18,391 bases of DNA, taken from contig DASYAE010000176.1 of assembly GCA_036501535.1 (NCBI GenBank), forward strand, positions 1 through 18,391. The letters are read 5' to 3'. The notes beneath the pieces were generated by a model. It had not been told where the DNA came from and did no database searches. It saw nothing but the letters and a program-made list of their open reading frames with translations. The DNA comes from DASYAE01 sp036501535 (GTDB taxonomy: Bacteria; Actinomycetota; Actinomycetes; Streptomycetales; Catenulisporaceae). Made by a program: the position numbers and the translations under genes. This document shows, in pieces, positions 6,437 through 13,114 of the stretch; position 1 is the first letter of the stretch; the number at the start of each line of letters is the position of its first letter.

Positions 6437-7285
6437 ATGAACGGTGCATCGCAGGGAACACACACGCTGCGCGCGGCGCGCGCGGTCGGCCGGACCTTCG
6501 ACGCCGACTCCCGGCTGGCCGAGGATCCCGAGCTGCGCACGTACGTGTCCGACATGGTGCGGCCCTATGGCCTTGCCCCGCGCGAGGACCTGCTGGCCTC
6601 CGGCTCGGGCCACACCTACGGCGAGATGGCCGAACAGCTGATCGGCGCGGCGGTCGCGCCGCACGAGCCGGTCGACGTGCTCGTCCTCGCCTTCGCCGTG
6701 CCGGACGCGCGGCCCGGCCGGACCCTCGCCCCGTATCTCAGCGGCCTGTGCCCCGGGCGGCCCGTCGCGTTCGGGCTCTGCGACCAGGGCACGGCCGCGG
6801 CCTTCACCGCCGTGCGGATCATCGACGCGTTCCGGCCTTCGTACCCTGACGGCTTCCGGGCGCTGCTGGTCGTGGCCGAGCAGAGCGCGCTGCACCACGA
6901 GCCCGCCGCGCGCCCGGCGCCGATGCCCGCGCGGCACGCCGCCGTCGCCGTGCTCTTCGAGCCCTGCGCCGCCGGCGGCCGGATCCGGCAGTTCACCGGC
7001 GTCGCGCCGCACGCCGCGGCCGGCCTGCTGGACGAGCAGGTCGCCGAGCTCGCCCCCCGCGGCGGCGAGCTCCCGCTGCTGCTCGGACCGGGAATCAGCA
7101 CACTGCGCGAGCCGTCCGGGACCGGGGCCGGCCCAGATGTGGGCGCGGACCAGCCGTACACCGGCCTGTGGTCCCGGCTGGCCGGCCTGACCGCGCGCGA
7201 GCTCGCGGCCGGCCGGGCGATCCTGGCCGACTACGACCCCGTACTCGGGTGCCTGAGCCTGTGCACGTTAGAGTGCGCGCCGTGA
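6437..7285 (+). CDS. degenerate KAS III-like protein, probable partner subunit
   Basis: This 282-aa protein follows the N-terminal half of the KAS III fold. VDVLVLAFAVPDARPG precedes GRPVAFGLCDQGTAAAFTA, where Cys115 sits at the nucleophile position. The C-terminal half is shortened and shows neither the PHN histidine motif nor a GNTS-like motif, so it cannot be a complete ketosynthase on its own. It most likely pairs with the full KAS III encoded two genes upstream. The closest described parallel I can name is PqsBC of Pseudomonas, where PqsC carries the catalytic residues and PqsB is a similar-sized degenerate partner; unlike PqsB, this protein keeps a Cys. It starts 13 bp after the ACP stop with only a weak ribosome site, so translation is probably coupled. 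Its stop overlaps the next start. Confidence 0.72.
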   Translation: MNGASQGTHTLRAARAVGRTFDADSRLAEDPELRTYVSDMVRPYGLAPREDLLASGSGHTYGEMAEQLIGAAVAPHEPVDVLVLAFAVPDARPGRTLAPYLSGLCPGRPVAFGLCDQGTAAAFTAVRIIDAFRPSYPDGFRALLVVAEQSALHHEPAARPAPMPARHAAVAVLFEPCAAGGRIRQFTGVAPHAAAGLLDEQVAELAPRGGELPLLLGPGISTLREPSGTGAGPDVGADQPYTGLWSRLAGLTARELAAGRAILADYDPVLGCLSLCTLECAP

Positions 7286-8001
7286 CCGGGGACTGCGTAA
7301 CCGCCTGGCTCATCCGCACCGACCTTCCGGACGAGCGACTGGGCCGCCTCGACGCGACCCTCGACGACCACGAGCGCGAGCGCGCCCGCGGCATGGCCGG
7401 CCCGGCGGCCCGGGCCCGGTTCGTCGCCGTGCACGGCAGCGTGCGCGAGATCGTCGGCCGCCGCGTCGGGGCCGCCCCGGAACGGCTGCGCTGGCGCTAC
7501 GGCCCGCACGGCAAGCCGGAGCTCGACGGCGCCGGCATGCCGCAGGTCAGCTTCTCCGAGAGCGACGGGGTGGCCATGCTCGCGGTCTGCGACGCGCGGC
7601 CGGTCGGCATCGACGTGCAGCGGATCCTCTCGCCGCACACCGCGCTGCGCATCGCAGAGCGCTACTTCGACCCGGACGAGGTGCGCTTCCTCGTCGCGGC
7701 CCCCGACAGCCTCGTCGCAGGGCACTTCACCAGCCTGTGGAGCCGCAAGGAGGCCTGCGTCAAAGCCCACGGCGGCAGACTCGCGCAGAGCCTCAAGCTG
7801 CCCGTGCGCACGCCCGACGGCGTCGTGCGCGACCCGGACGGCGCCCTGCCCGGCGTCTGCCGGCTCAGCGACGTGCCCGCCCCGCCCGGCTACCGTGCCG
7901 CGCTCGCAGTCCTCGGCGCCGACGGCTATGCCGTGCACAGCGGCGAATGGCCGCCGCCGGAGCCGGAGCCGGGGCCGCGAACCAGTCCCGACGCCCCCTG
8001 A
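7282..8001 (+). CDS. Sfp-type 4'-phosphopantetheinyl transferase
   Basis: This 239-aa enzyme transfers the phosphopantetheine arm of CoA to the conserved Ser of carrier proteins, and its size is typical of the Sfp class. Motifs in order are GPHGKPEL (74-81), VGIDVQ (108-113), and WSRKEACVK (153-161) with the catalytic Glu157 and Lys. Two positions deviate. The usual S-H-S stretch is SES (residues 92-94), replacing the CoA-binding His, and the acidic residue of GIDxE is Gln113, leaving Asp111 and Glu157 for magnesium. GTG 7282 is chosen because it overlaps the previous stop as GTGA; in-frame GTG codons at 7261 and 7273 are possible alternatives. The C-terminus is a short Pro/Glu-rich tail. A dedicated transferase implies that the neighbouring ACP is its target. 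Confidence 0.9.
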   Translation: MTGDCVTAWLIRTDLPDERLGRLDATLDDHERERARGMAGPAARARFVAVHGSVREIVGRRVGAAPERLRWRYGPHGKPELDGAGMPQVSFSESDGVAMLAVCDARPVGIDVQRILSPHTALRIAERYFDPDEVRFLVAAPDSLVAGHFTSLWSRKEACVKAHGGRLAQSLKLPVRTPDGVVRDPDGALPGVCRLSDVPAPPGYRAALAVLGADGYAVHSGEWPPPEPEPGPRTSPDAP

Positions 8002-8018
8002 CGAAACGACGGTCCCGC

Positions 8019-8909
8019 ATGCCGACCACCCCGGTGACGCCCATCCGGTCCGCCGACCCCGGCGACGCCCGCCCCCTGCCCACCGCCGTGCCCGGCGTCT
8101 ACATCTACACCGAGGCCTTCGAGTCCGTCATCGCCGGCCTGCGCCGCGCCATCGCCGGTCTGGCCGCCGACGAGCCGTTCCTCAAACTGGCGCTGCCACC
8201 GGTGATCTCCCGCGCCGCCATCGAGCGCGCCGGGTACGTCAAGTCCTTCCCGAACTTGCTCGGCACTGTGCACAGCTTCGCCGGCACCGAGGCGGAATGG
8301 CGCGAGCTCGCGCCGCACGCCGTCGAGGGCGGCGCCTGGCACGCACAGCAGACCATCAGCGACCTGGTCCTGCCGCCCGCCGCCTGCTACTCGACCTACG
8401 CCGCGCTGGAAGGCCAAGCGCTCGACGCCCCTGCCCGGTTCGCCGTCGAAGCACCCTGCTTCCGGCAGGAGGCCACCGGCGAGACCGGCCGGCTGCGCAC
8501 CTTCCGGATGCTCGAGCTGGTCACCGCCGGCACCGAAGAGCACTGCGTCGAGTGGCGCGGCCGCTGGCTCGAGCGGGTCGCCGACTGGCTCGCCGCGCTG
8601 TCCCTCAAGCCCGCGGTCGAGGTCGCCGACGACCCGTTCTTCGGCCGCGGCGGCCCGGTCTACCAGGCCGCCCAGCGTGCCAAACAGCTGAAATTCGAGT
8701 TGCGCGTCGCGGTCGCGCCGGGCGTGGTCCAGGCGGTCGCCTCGGCCAACTTCCACGAGGACCACTTCGGCCGGGTGTACGGCTTCACCGTCGGCGGCGC
8801 CGCCGGCCGCACCGCCTGCACCGCGTTCGGCCTGGAACGCCTCGCCCTGGCCCTGATCGCCGAGCACGGCTCCCGCCCTGATCAGTGGCCTGACAACATC
8901 CCGCGGTAG
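8019..8909 (+). CDS. amino acid:[carrier protein] ligase (class II aaRS-like)
   Basis: This 296-aa protein resembles the catalytic core of atypical seryl-tRNA synthetases but lacks a tRNA-binding arm. Such homologues (for example Bll0957 of Bradyrhizobium) adenylate a small amino acid, often glycine or alanine, and load it onto the phosphopantetheine of a carrier protein. Visible here are class II motif 2 (CFRQE, then GRLRTFRMLELV, residues 147-168), motif 3 (AFGLERLALAL, 269-279) and the zinc set Cys123, Glu166, Cys267, with spacing as in characterised ligases. The substrate amino acid cannot be assigned from sequence. ATG 8019 lies 17 bp after the transferase stop, closing the operon. With the ACP and the paired KAS-like proteins it implies aminoacyl-thioester chemistry. 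Confidence 0.88.
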   Translation: MPTTPVTPIRSADPGDARPLPTAVPGVYIYTEAFESVIAGLRRAIAGLAADEPFLKLALPPVISRAAIERAGYVKSFPNLLGTVHSFAGTEAEWRELAPHAVEGGAWHAQQTISDLVLPPAACYSTYAALEGQALDAPARFAVEAPCFRQEATGETGRLRTFRMLELVTAGTEEHCVEWRGRWLERVADWLAALSLKPAVEVADDPFFGRGGPVYQAAQRAKQLKFELRVAVAPGVVQAVASANFHEDHFGRVYGFTVGGAAGRTACTAFGLERLALALIAEHGSRPDQWPDNIPR

Positions 8910-8922
8910 CGCCGCCGCGGCG

Positions 8923-8970
8923 GTGAAAGTTTCACAGCGAATTGACATAGGTGGTCCGGGCGATGACCAT
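8923..8970 (+). promoter_or_regulatory. promoter and palindromic operator of the expansin gene
   Basis: A perfect TTGACA (8942-8947) with a 17-bp spacer and GACCAT (8965-8970) is a plausible promoter. Seven bases upstream lies the perfect palindrome GTGAAAGTTTCAC (8923-8935), whose core GAAAGTTTC is the complement of GAAACTTTC, the core of the CGAAACTTTCG box found before streptomycete xylanase genes. It suggests repression relieved by plant-polysaccharide sugars. Confidence 0.55.
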
Positions 8971-9013
8971 CGCAGTGGATTTTCGCCGACTTTCGCCACC
9001 GAGGGAGCCGCCG

Positions 9014-10417
9014 GTGAGAGCAAGAACCCTTCCGCCGCCCGCCCGCCGACGCCGCGCGAGCGTCCGCTTCGCGCTCTCGGGCGTGTGCGCGCTGGTCCTG
9101 GCCGCCGCGGCCGTGATCATGGCGCAGACGCCGGCCAGCGCGCTGGACGTGACCGGCACGCCGTCGCCGGTCACCGGCAACGCCACCTACTTCTCCGGCC
9201 TCGGCTCGCCCTACGGCGGCTGCGGCCTGCCCCAGGCCGACCTGGACACGCAGAACTTCGTCGCCCTCAACGTCTACAACACGCCGGGCTACTACGGCAC
9301 CGAGCCGCGGCCCGTGCCCGCCTCCGACGCGAGCATCATGGGCATGTGGGACAACGGGCTCAACTGCGGCCGGTACGTGCAGGTCACCATCGGCAACTAC
9401 TGCACCGGCACCAACGACGGCGCGCAGAACGAGCCGTTCTGCCGCAACGGCTCGTGGGTCGCCGACCAGTACAACGGCGCCACCCTGACCATGCAGGTGG
9501 CCGACAGCTGCGCCGACTCCAACGCCTGGTGCCGCGACGATCCCTACCACCTCGACCTGGCCCAGAACTCGCTCAACCAGTTCATCCTGAACGGCCAACC
9601 CGTCGGCAACCTGTCCAGCAAGTGGAACAACCGCCAGATCTCCTGGCAGTTCGTGCCCGCGCCGAACTACACCGGCGACATCAACATCGGCTTCATCCAG
9701 GGCGCGCAGGTCTACTGGCCGGCCATCGCCGTCTCGCACCTGGCCAACGGGATCCACGGCGTGCAGTACCTGTCCGCCGGCGGGACCTGGACAGCGGCGA
9801 CGATGGACAGCGACCAGGGCAACGACTACATCATCGGTCCGACCGCGACCGCCGGGTCGAACTACGAGATCCAGGTCACGGACTCCTCCGGCAACCTGAT
9901 CAACAACGGCCGGATCTACAGCTTCTCGCTGCCGTCCTCGTGCGGCTCGTCCTGCAGCCCGGCGTACACGCAGACCACTTACACGACCTCGTCCGGCACC
10001 GGCAGCGGCCCGTCCGCCTCGGCCTCCGCTTCGGCGTCGGCCTCCGCGTCGCCGTCGAGCTCGCCGAGCTCGAGCCCGAGCAGCTCGCCGTCGTCGAGCC
10101 CGACCGGCCCGTCCGGCGCGGCCTGCACCGCGACGGTCAGCACGGTCAACTCCTGGCAGGGCGGCTACGAGCTGTCGATCACGGTGAAGAACAACGGGAC
10201 CGTCCAGACGCCGAGCTGGACGACCGTGCTCGACCTGCCCAACTCGGACGACATCGCCACGTCGTGGAACGCGACGACGACGCAGTCCGGGCAGGCCGTG
10301 ACCGCGGTCAACGCGTCCTACAACGGCCAGCTCAACCCCGGCGGATCGACGTCCTGGGGCATGAACGCCAACGGCAACGGCCCGCCGCCGACGACCGCGA
10401 CGTGCACGCTCGGGTGA
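9014..10417 (+). CDS. secreted expansin-like protein with C-terminal CBM2
   Basis: This 467-aa exported protein loosens plant or cellulosic wall networks without hydrolysis. Residues 1-43 are a signal peptide: an Arg-rich start, a hydrophobic core SGVCALVLAAAAVIMA and an ASA cleavage site. Residues about 53-190 form the expansin double-psi barrel (NATYFSGLGSPYGGC, then DSCADSNAWCRDDPYHLDL with the acidic residues). About 205-306 form the second, CBM63-like domain (WQFVPAPNYTGDINIGF). A Ser/Ala/Pro linker spans about 327-368. A family 2 cellulose-binding module spans 371-464, with Cys371 and Cys464 as the bracketing disulfide and Trp381, 402, 418 and 448. Start GTG 9014 has GAGGGAG six bases upstream; the extra upstream frame is not signal-like. 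The gene appears monocistronic, with a sugar-type operator before it. Confidence 0.93.
   Translation: MRARTLPPPARRRRASVRFALSGVCALVLAAAAVIMAQTPASALDVTGTPSPVTGNATYFSGLGSPYGGCGLPQADLDTQNFVALNVYNTPGYYGTEPRPVPASDASIMGMWDNGLNCGRYVQVTIGNYCTGTNDGAQNEPFCRNGSWVADQYNGATLTMQVADSCADSNAWCRDDPYHLDLAQNSLNQFILNGQPVGNLSSKWNNRQISWQFVPAPNYTGDINIGFIQGAQVYWPAIAVSHLANGIHGVQYLSAGGTWTAATMDSDQGNDYIIGPTATAGSNYEIQVTDSSGNLINNGRIYSFSLPSSCGSSCSPAYTQTTYTTSSGTGSGPSASASASASASASPSSSPSSSPSSSPSSSPTGPSGAACTATVSTVNSWQGGYELSITVKNNGTVQTPSWTTVLDLPNSDDIATSWNATTTQSGQAVTAVNASYNGQLNPGGSTSWGMNANGNGPPPTTATCTLG
10004..10108 (+). repeat. low-complexity Ser-rich linker coding repeats
   Basis: Short imperfect repeats of gcctcggcctcc and gagctcgccgagctc types encode the Ala-Ser and Ser-Ser-Pro runs of the expansin linker. 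This is ordinary for secreted actinomycete carbohydrate-active proteins and prone to length change. Confidence 0.8.
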
Positions 10418-10467
10418 GCCGATCGGCACGGCCCGGCTGACCGGACCCCCGGCCGGCGGCGCGGACG

Positions 10468-10491
10468 GTACTCGGGACCCGTGCCCGATAC
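10468..10491. terminator. small hairpin between convergent genes
   Basis: gta-c-tcggg (10468-10476) pairs with cccga-tac (10484-10491) around a seven-base loop with one bulge, lying directly beside the stop of the siderophore-interacting protein gene and 50 bp after the expansin stop. It is a weak candidate for a shared terminator. Confidence 0.3.
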
Positions 10492-10492
10492 T

Positions 10493-11224
10493 TCAGTCCA
10501 TGCCCGTCCGGCCGGGGGTCCAGAACGGCTTGGTGACGACCGCGCGGCGCGGCCATCCGCGCTCCGCGACGAAGTGCCGGCGCACGGCCTGGCAGACCTT
10601 CGCCTCGCCGGCGACGTAGGCGACGCCCGGCCGGTCCGGCAGCGCCAGCCCCCTGAGCGCCTCGACCGGGAGTGGTGAGCCGGCCGCCGGGGCGCCGTGG
10701 CGGCAGGTCCAGGTCAGCTCGTCGGCGCGGGGCAACGGCACCCGATCGGCCGGCTCGCCGATCTCGATGACGCCGTGGACCGGGACCGACTCCGGCAGGG
10801 CCCGGAGCATCGCACCAAGTGCGACGGATCCGGTCTCCTCACCGACGAAGACGCAGTAGGGCGCGTCCGGCTGCTGGAGCACGAACCCGCCCTGCGGTCT
10901 GGACAGCACCACCTCGCCGTCCTGCTCGATCTCGCGGGCCCAGCGCGATCCGGGCCCGTCGCCGTGGTCGAGCACGAGCAGCTCGATCCGGTCGGCCTCA
11001 TGCCGCCACACGGAGTACGTGCGCCGCGCGGGAATGCCGCCCGAGCCGTCGACGTGGACGCGCACCTGCTGCCCCGGCTCGGACCGCAGAACCCGCAGCT
11101 GCGGCCCGCGAAGCACGATTCGGCGCATCCGGGGCGTGACCCACTCGGTCGCCTCGACCGTGGCGTGGACGGTGCCCAGCTCGATCAGGCGCCGAGTCAG
11201 GCCGCGGACGGCGGTTTCGGACAT
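10493..11224 (-). CDS. siderophore-interacting protein (ViuB-type flavin reductase)
   Basis: This 243-aa cytosolic FAD protein probably reduces ferric siderophores with NAD(P)H to release iron. The N-terminal flavin-binding barrel holds RRTYSVW (the R-x-Y-S FAD signature, about residues 67-73). The C-terminal half holds VFVGEETGSVALGAMLRA and AYVAGEAKVCQAVRRHF, typical of the SIP family, and ends in KPFWTPGR. Length and order fit the family. The start at 11224 has a GGGAGG site. It is a single gene with a roughly 110-base leader and a palindrome-controlled promoter. No iron-type (DmdR/IdeR) box is seen, so control may respond to something other than iron. Confidence 0.92.
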   Translation of the reverse strand: MSETAVRGLTRRLIELGTVHATVEATEWVTPRMRRIVLRGPQLRVLRSEPGQQVRVHVDGSGGIPARRTYSVWRHEADRIELLVLDHGDGPGSRWAREIEQDGEVVLSRPQGGFVLQQPDAPYCVFVGEETGSVALGAMLRALPESVPVHGVIEIGEPADRVPLPRADELTWTCRHGAPAAGSPLPVEALRGLALPDRPGVAYVAGEAKVCQAVRRHFVAERGWPRRAVVTKPFWTPGRTGMD

Positions 11225-11340
11225 GGCGGGCCTCCCGGGGTCGGTGACAGGCTGGCTGATCGCAGCCCCGCTGCCGCCGGTGCAGGCCGGCTGCGGCGTG
11301 GCTTCGGCTCCGCGCCGGGACGGTCGCGGTGTCCGCGCCC

Positions 11341-11370
11341 AGCCTAGAACACGATATATCGTGAGATCAA
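11341..11370 (-). promoter_or_regulatory. promoter with operator embedded in its spacer
   Basis: On the minus strand, TTGATC (11370-11365), an 18-bp spacer and TAGGCT (11346-11341) face the siderophore-interacting gene. The spacer is almost entirely the perfect 14-bp palindrome CACGATATATCGTG (11350-11363), so a dimer bound there would shut the promoter. The AT-rich ATATAT-centred dyad resembles operators of PadR-type regulators, which often accompany this gene family, but no regulator gene lies nearby. Confidence 0.65.
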
Positions 11371-11419
11371 GCCGACCCCCGCCCGCACCCGCTGCATGCG
11401 CGTCCCGCGCGTCCGCGGA

Positions 11420-12061
11420 TCAGCCGTTGTCCGGCTCAGGCTTGCTCGGCCTGCGGGTCACCTGCACCCCGCCCCAGAACGCGAACCCGGTCACCCGCAG
11501 CACCGGCGACCCGGCCGGCGGCTGGTTCCGGGCCGCGGGCTCGTCGTACCCGCCCATCACGCCAATGCCTTCCACCTGCACGATCACGTCCTCCGGGACG
11601 ATGATCTGGATGCCGCCCATGATCGCGACCGTGTTCACCACGACCTCGCGGTCGGCGAAGCTCGCCTCGGTCATGTCCAGCTGGACGCCGCCCCAGAACG
11701 CGAACGAGGTGTACCGCTTCGGCACCACCCAGGCGCCACGCCGGCGCGCCCCGCCGATGATCGCCAGCGACCGGTGCCGCCCGCTCGGCGTGCCGCCGAC
11801 CCGGGCCAGCGACCCGTGCGCCGGGGCCGCCAGCGCCGCGCCCGCCGCCTGCGCCGCCCCTGGCGCCGGCAGGTCCTTGACCAGGGGCTCGAGCTGGGCG
11901 TAGGTCTTGGCCGCATAAACCAGCTCGAGGCGTTCCTCGAGCTCGTCCATGGTCAGCCGGCCGTCCCCGGCCGCGTCGCGCAGCCGTTCGGCGAACCGCT
12001 CCCGATCGAGGTCGGAGGCGCGTATCTCGAGGGCTGCATCGGGCTCCGGAGTCTCTGACAT
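11420..12061 (-). CDS. DUF1707 / LiaF-like C-terminal domain protein
   Basis: This 213-aa actinobacterial protein has an N-terminal DUF1707 helical domain at about residues 11-66 (IRASDLDRERFAERLRDAAG, then GRLTMDELEERLELVYAAKT). A linker follows, then a C-terminal beta-rich repeat region like the LiaF / cell-wall-active-antibiotic response domain. Its signature FAFWGGVQ occurs twice (near 119-126 and 193-200), with IMGGIQ and VMGG between. There are no membrane helices. The family is linked to envelope-stress sensing in Firmicutes; its role in actinobacteria is not settled. It starts with a leaderless promoter and stands alone. Confidence 0.85.
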   Translation of the reverse strand: MSETPEPDAALEIRASDLDRERFAERLRDAAGDGRLTMDELEERLELVYAAKTYAQLEPLVKDLPAPGAAQAAGAALAAPAHGSLARVGGTPSGRHRSLAIIGGARRRGAWVVPKRYTSFAFWGGVQLDMTEASFADREVVVNTVAIMGGIQIIVPEDVIVQVEGIGVMGGYDEPAARNQPPAGSPVLRVTGFAFWGGVQVTRRPSKPEPDNG

Positions 12062-12068
12062 GGCTCGG

Positions 12069-12095
12069 ATTGTATTCAGACGGACATTCGTTCAA
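12069..12095 (-). promoter_or_regulatory. leaderless promoter of the DUF1707 gene
   Basis: On the minus strand, TTGAAC (12095-12090), a short 15-bp spacer and a near-ideal TACAAT (12074-12069) end seven bases before ATG 12061. No ribosome-binding site is present. Confidence 0.55.
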
Positions 12096-12362
12096 CCACC
12101 GGCCTGCGGCTCCTCGGGCCGCCGCGCCCGCCCTCGGCCGCGCCGCGCTGCGGCTCTTGCGGTATTCGGGCTTGTCGCGCGTGCGACTTGCGGAGGCGCG
12201 TGCCGCAGCCGGCTTCAGCGTCTGGGGTGACCGTCCTGACGGTGTCTCACTCATGCAGACTGACAGTCGATCTCGGCCGCTGTCGCTGTGCCGGCTATTG
12301 CCATCGCCGATGTCCTTGTGCCATCCGTTCCGGCCCGCGGTCGCCGCCGGACGTCGACGTAA
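12096..12362. other. intergenic stretch without a convincing gene
   Basis: Between the DUF1707 promoter and the azoreductase stop I see no frame with family similarity. A modest hairpin (tccggc at 12329-12334 with gccgga at 12346-12351) lies just downstream of the minus-strand azoreductase gene and may end its transcript. The open frames crossing here are long only because stops are rare at this GC content. Confidence 0.4.
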
Positions 12363-13022
12363 TCAGGGCGCGGCAGTGAACGCTGCAGCGAGCTTGCGGG
12401 CGTGCGCCTGCGCGTCCTCGTGCGCGGCCTCGCGCAGCTGCCGGGACTGCGGGATCAGCTCGGCCATCGCCGGGTTGACCTCGGCCAGGGTCAGCTGGGT
12501 CTTGATGACGGTCAGGTCGAGGCCCATCGCCTTGCCCAGCACGGTCTCCAGGTACGGCTGGACGAAGTCCCAGCCCTCGCGCGGGGTGCCCGGGTCGTAG
12601 CCGCCGCCGTAGGCGAGGATCGCGGTGGCCGGGCGCCCGGCCAGCGGCGGGTCCCCCGCCCGGGCGGTGGTGCGGCCGCCGAGGATGACCTGGTCGATCC
12701 AGAGCTTGAAGGTGCCCGGCACGCCCCAGTTGTACATGCCCATGGTGAACAGGTACGCGTCGGCTTCCTCCATCTCGCGGACCAGTTCGTCCCGGATGGC
12801 GAAGGCGGCGGCCTGCTGCGGGCTGTGGCTCTCCGGCGGCAGGAAGCCGGCCGTGATCCCGGCCTCCAGCAGCGGCGGCACCGGGTTGACGCCGAGGTCG
12901 CGGTAGGTGACGGTGCCGTCCGGATGCTCGGCGTCCCAGGCGTCCCGGAAGGTCTGCGCGATCTGCTTCGAAACCGACCCGGCCGACAGGGCCGAGGCGT
13001 CGATGTGCAGCAGGTGGGCCAT
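12363..13022 (-). CDS. azoR: FMN-dependent NADH-azoreductase (AzoR family)
   Basis: This 219-aa flavodoxin-fold oxidoreductase reduces quinones and azo compounds by two-electron steps, protecting against electrophilic stress. The FMN phosphate loop is in the first residues (HIDASALSAGSVSKQ). The isoalloxazine-binding segment is GMYNWGVPGTFKLWIDQVI (95-113), and YGGGYDP is also typical. Length is normal. ATG 13022 is preferred over an in-frame TTG at 13034 because GGAG lies seven bases upstream of it and the family N-terminus begins there. It is divergent from a MarR regulator with a common operator, the layout of quinone- or redox-sensing pairs. Confidence 0.92.
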   Translation of the reverse strand: MAHLLHIDASALSAGSVSKQIAQTFRDAWDAEHPDGTVTYRDLGVNPVPPLLEAGITAGFLPPESHSPQQAAAFAIRDELVREMEEADAYLFTMGMYNWGVPGTFKLWIDQVILGGRTTARAGDPPLAGRPATAILAYGGGYDPGTPREGWDFVQPYLETVLGKAMGLDLTVIKTQLTLAEVNPAMAELIPQSRQLREAAHEDAQAHARKLAAAFTAAP

Positions 13023-13054
13023 GATGCGCTCCAAGGTCGTCTGTGGGGAAGCTC

Positions 13055-13105
13055 GTCTAGACTCAAGACTGTCTGTATCACAGACGATTTGTCAAACTGT
13101 ACGAT
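13055..13105. promoter_or_regulatory. shared operator and divergent promoters, azoR / MarR gene
   Basis: GTCTGT-ATC-ACAGAC (13071-13085) is a perfect 6-3-6 inverted repeat. It lies inside the spacer of the azoreductase promoter (TTGACA at 13095-13090 on the minus strand, weak -10 CAGTCT at 13071-13066). It also lies in the -35 zone of the MarR promoter (TACGAT at 13100-13105, nine bases before ATG 13115). A second palindrome, GTCTAGAC, is at 13055-13062. One repressor dimer could silence both genes. Confidence 0.6.
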
Positions 13106-13114
13106 GTAGCTACC

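Noticed and set aside
10004..10108. Short repeats that might suggest a CRISPR or regulatory array
   Set aside because: They are in frame and encode the Ser/Ala/Pro linker of a secreted protein.
11225..11420. Search for an iron (DmdR/IdeR) box before the siderophore-interacting gene
   Set aside because: No TTAGG-type inverted repeat is present; only the ATATAT-centred palindrome stands out.
12061..12254. An upstream minus-strand start also beginning MSETP, like the DUF1707 start
   Set aside because: It is in another frame and the DNA is not repeated, so the five-residue match looks coincidental.
12070..12600. Plus-strand open frame of 176 codons before and across the azoreductase end
   Set aside because: Ser/Arg/Cys-rich composition without family features; half lies antisense to azoR.
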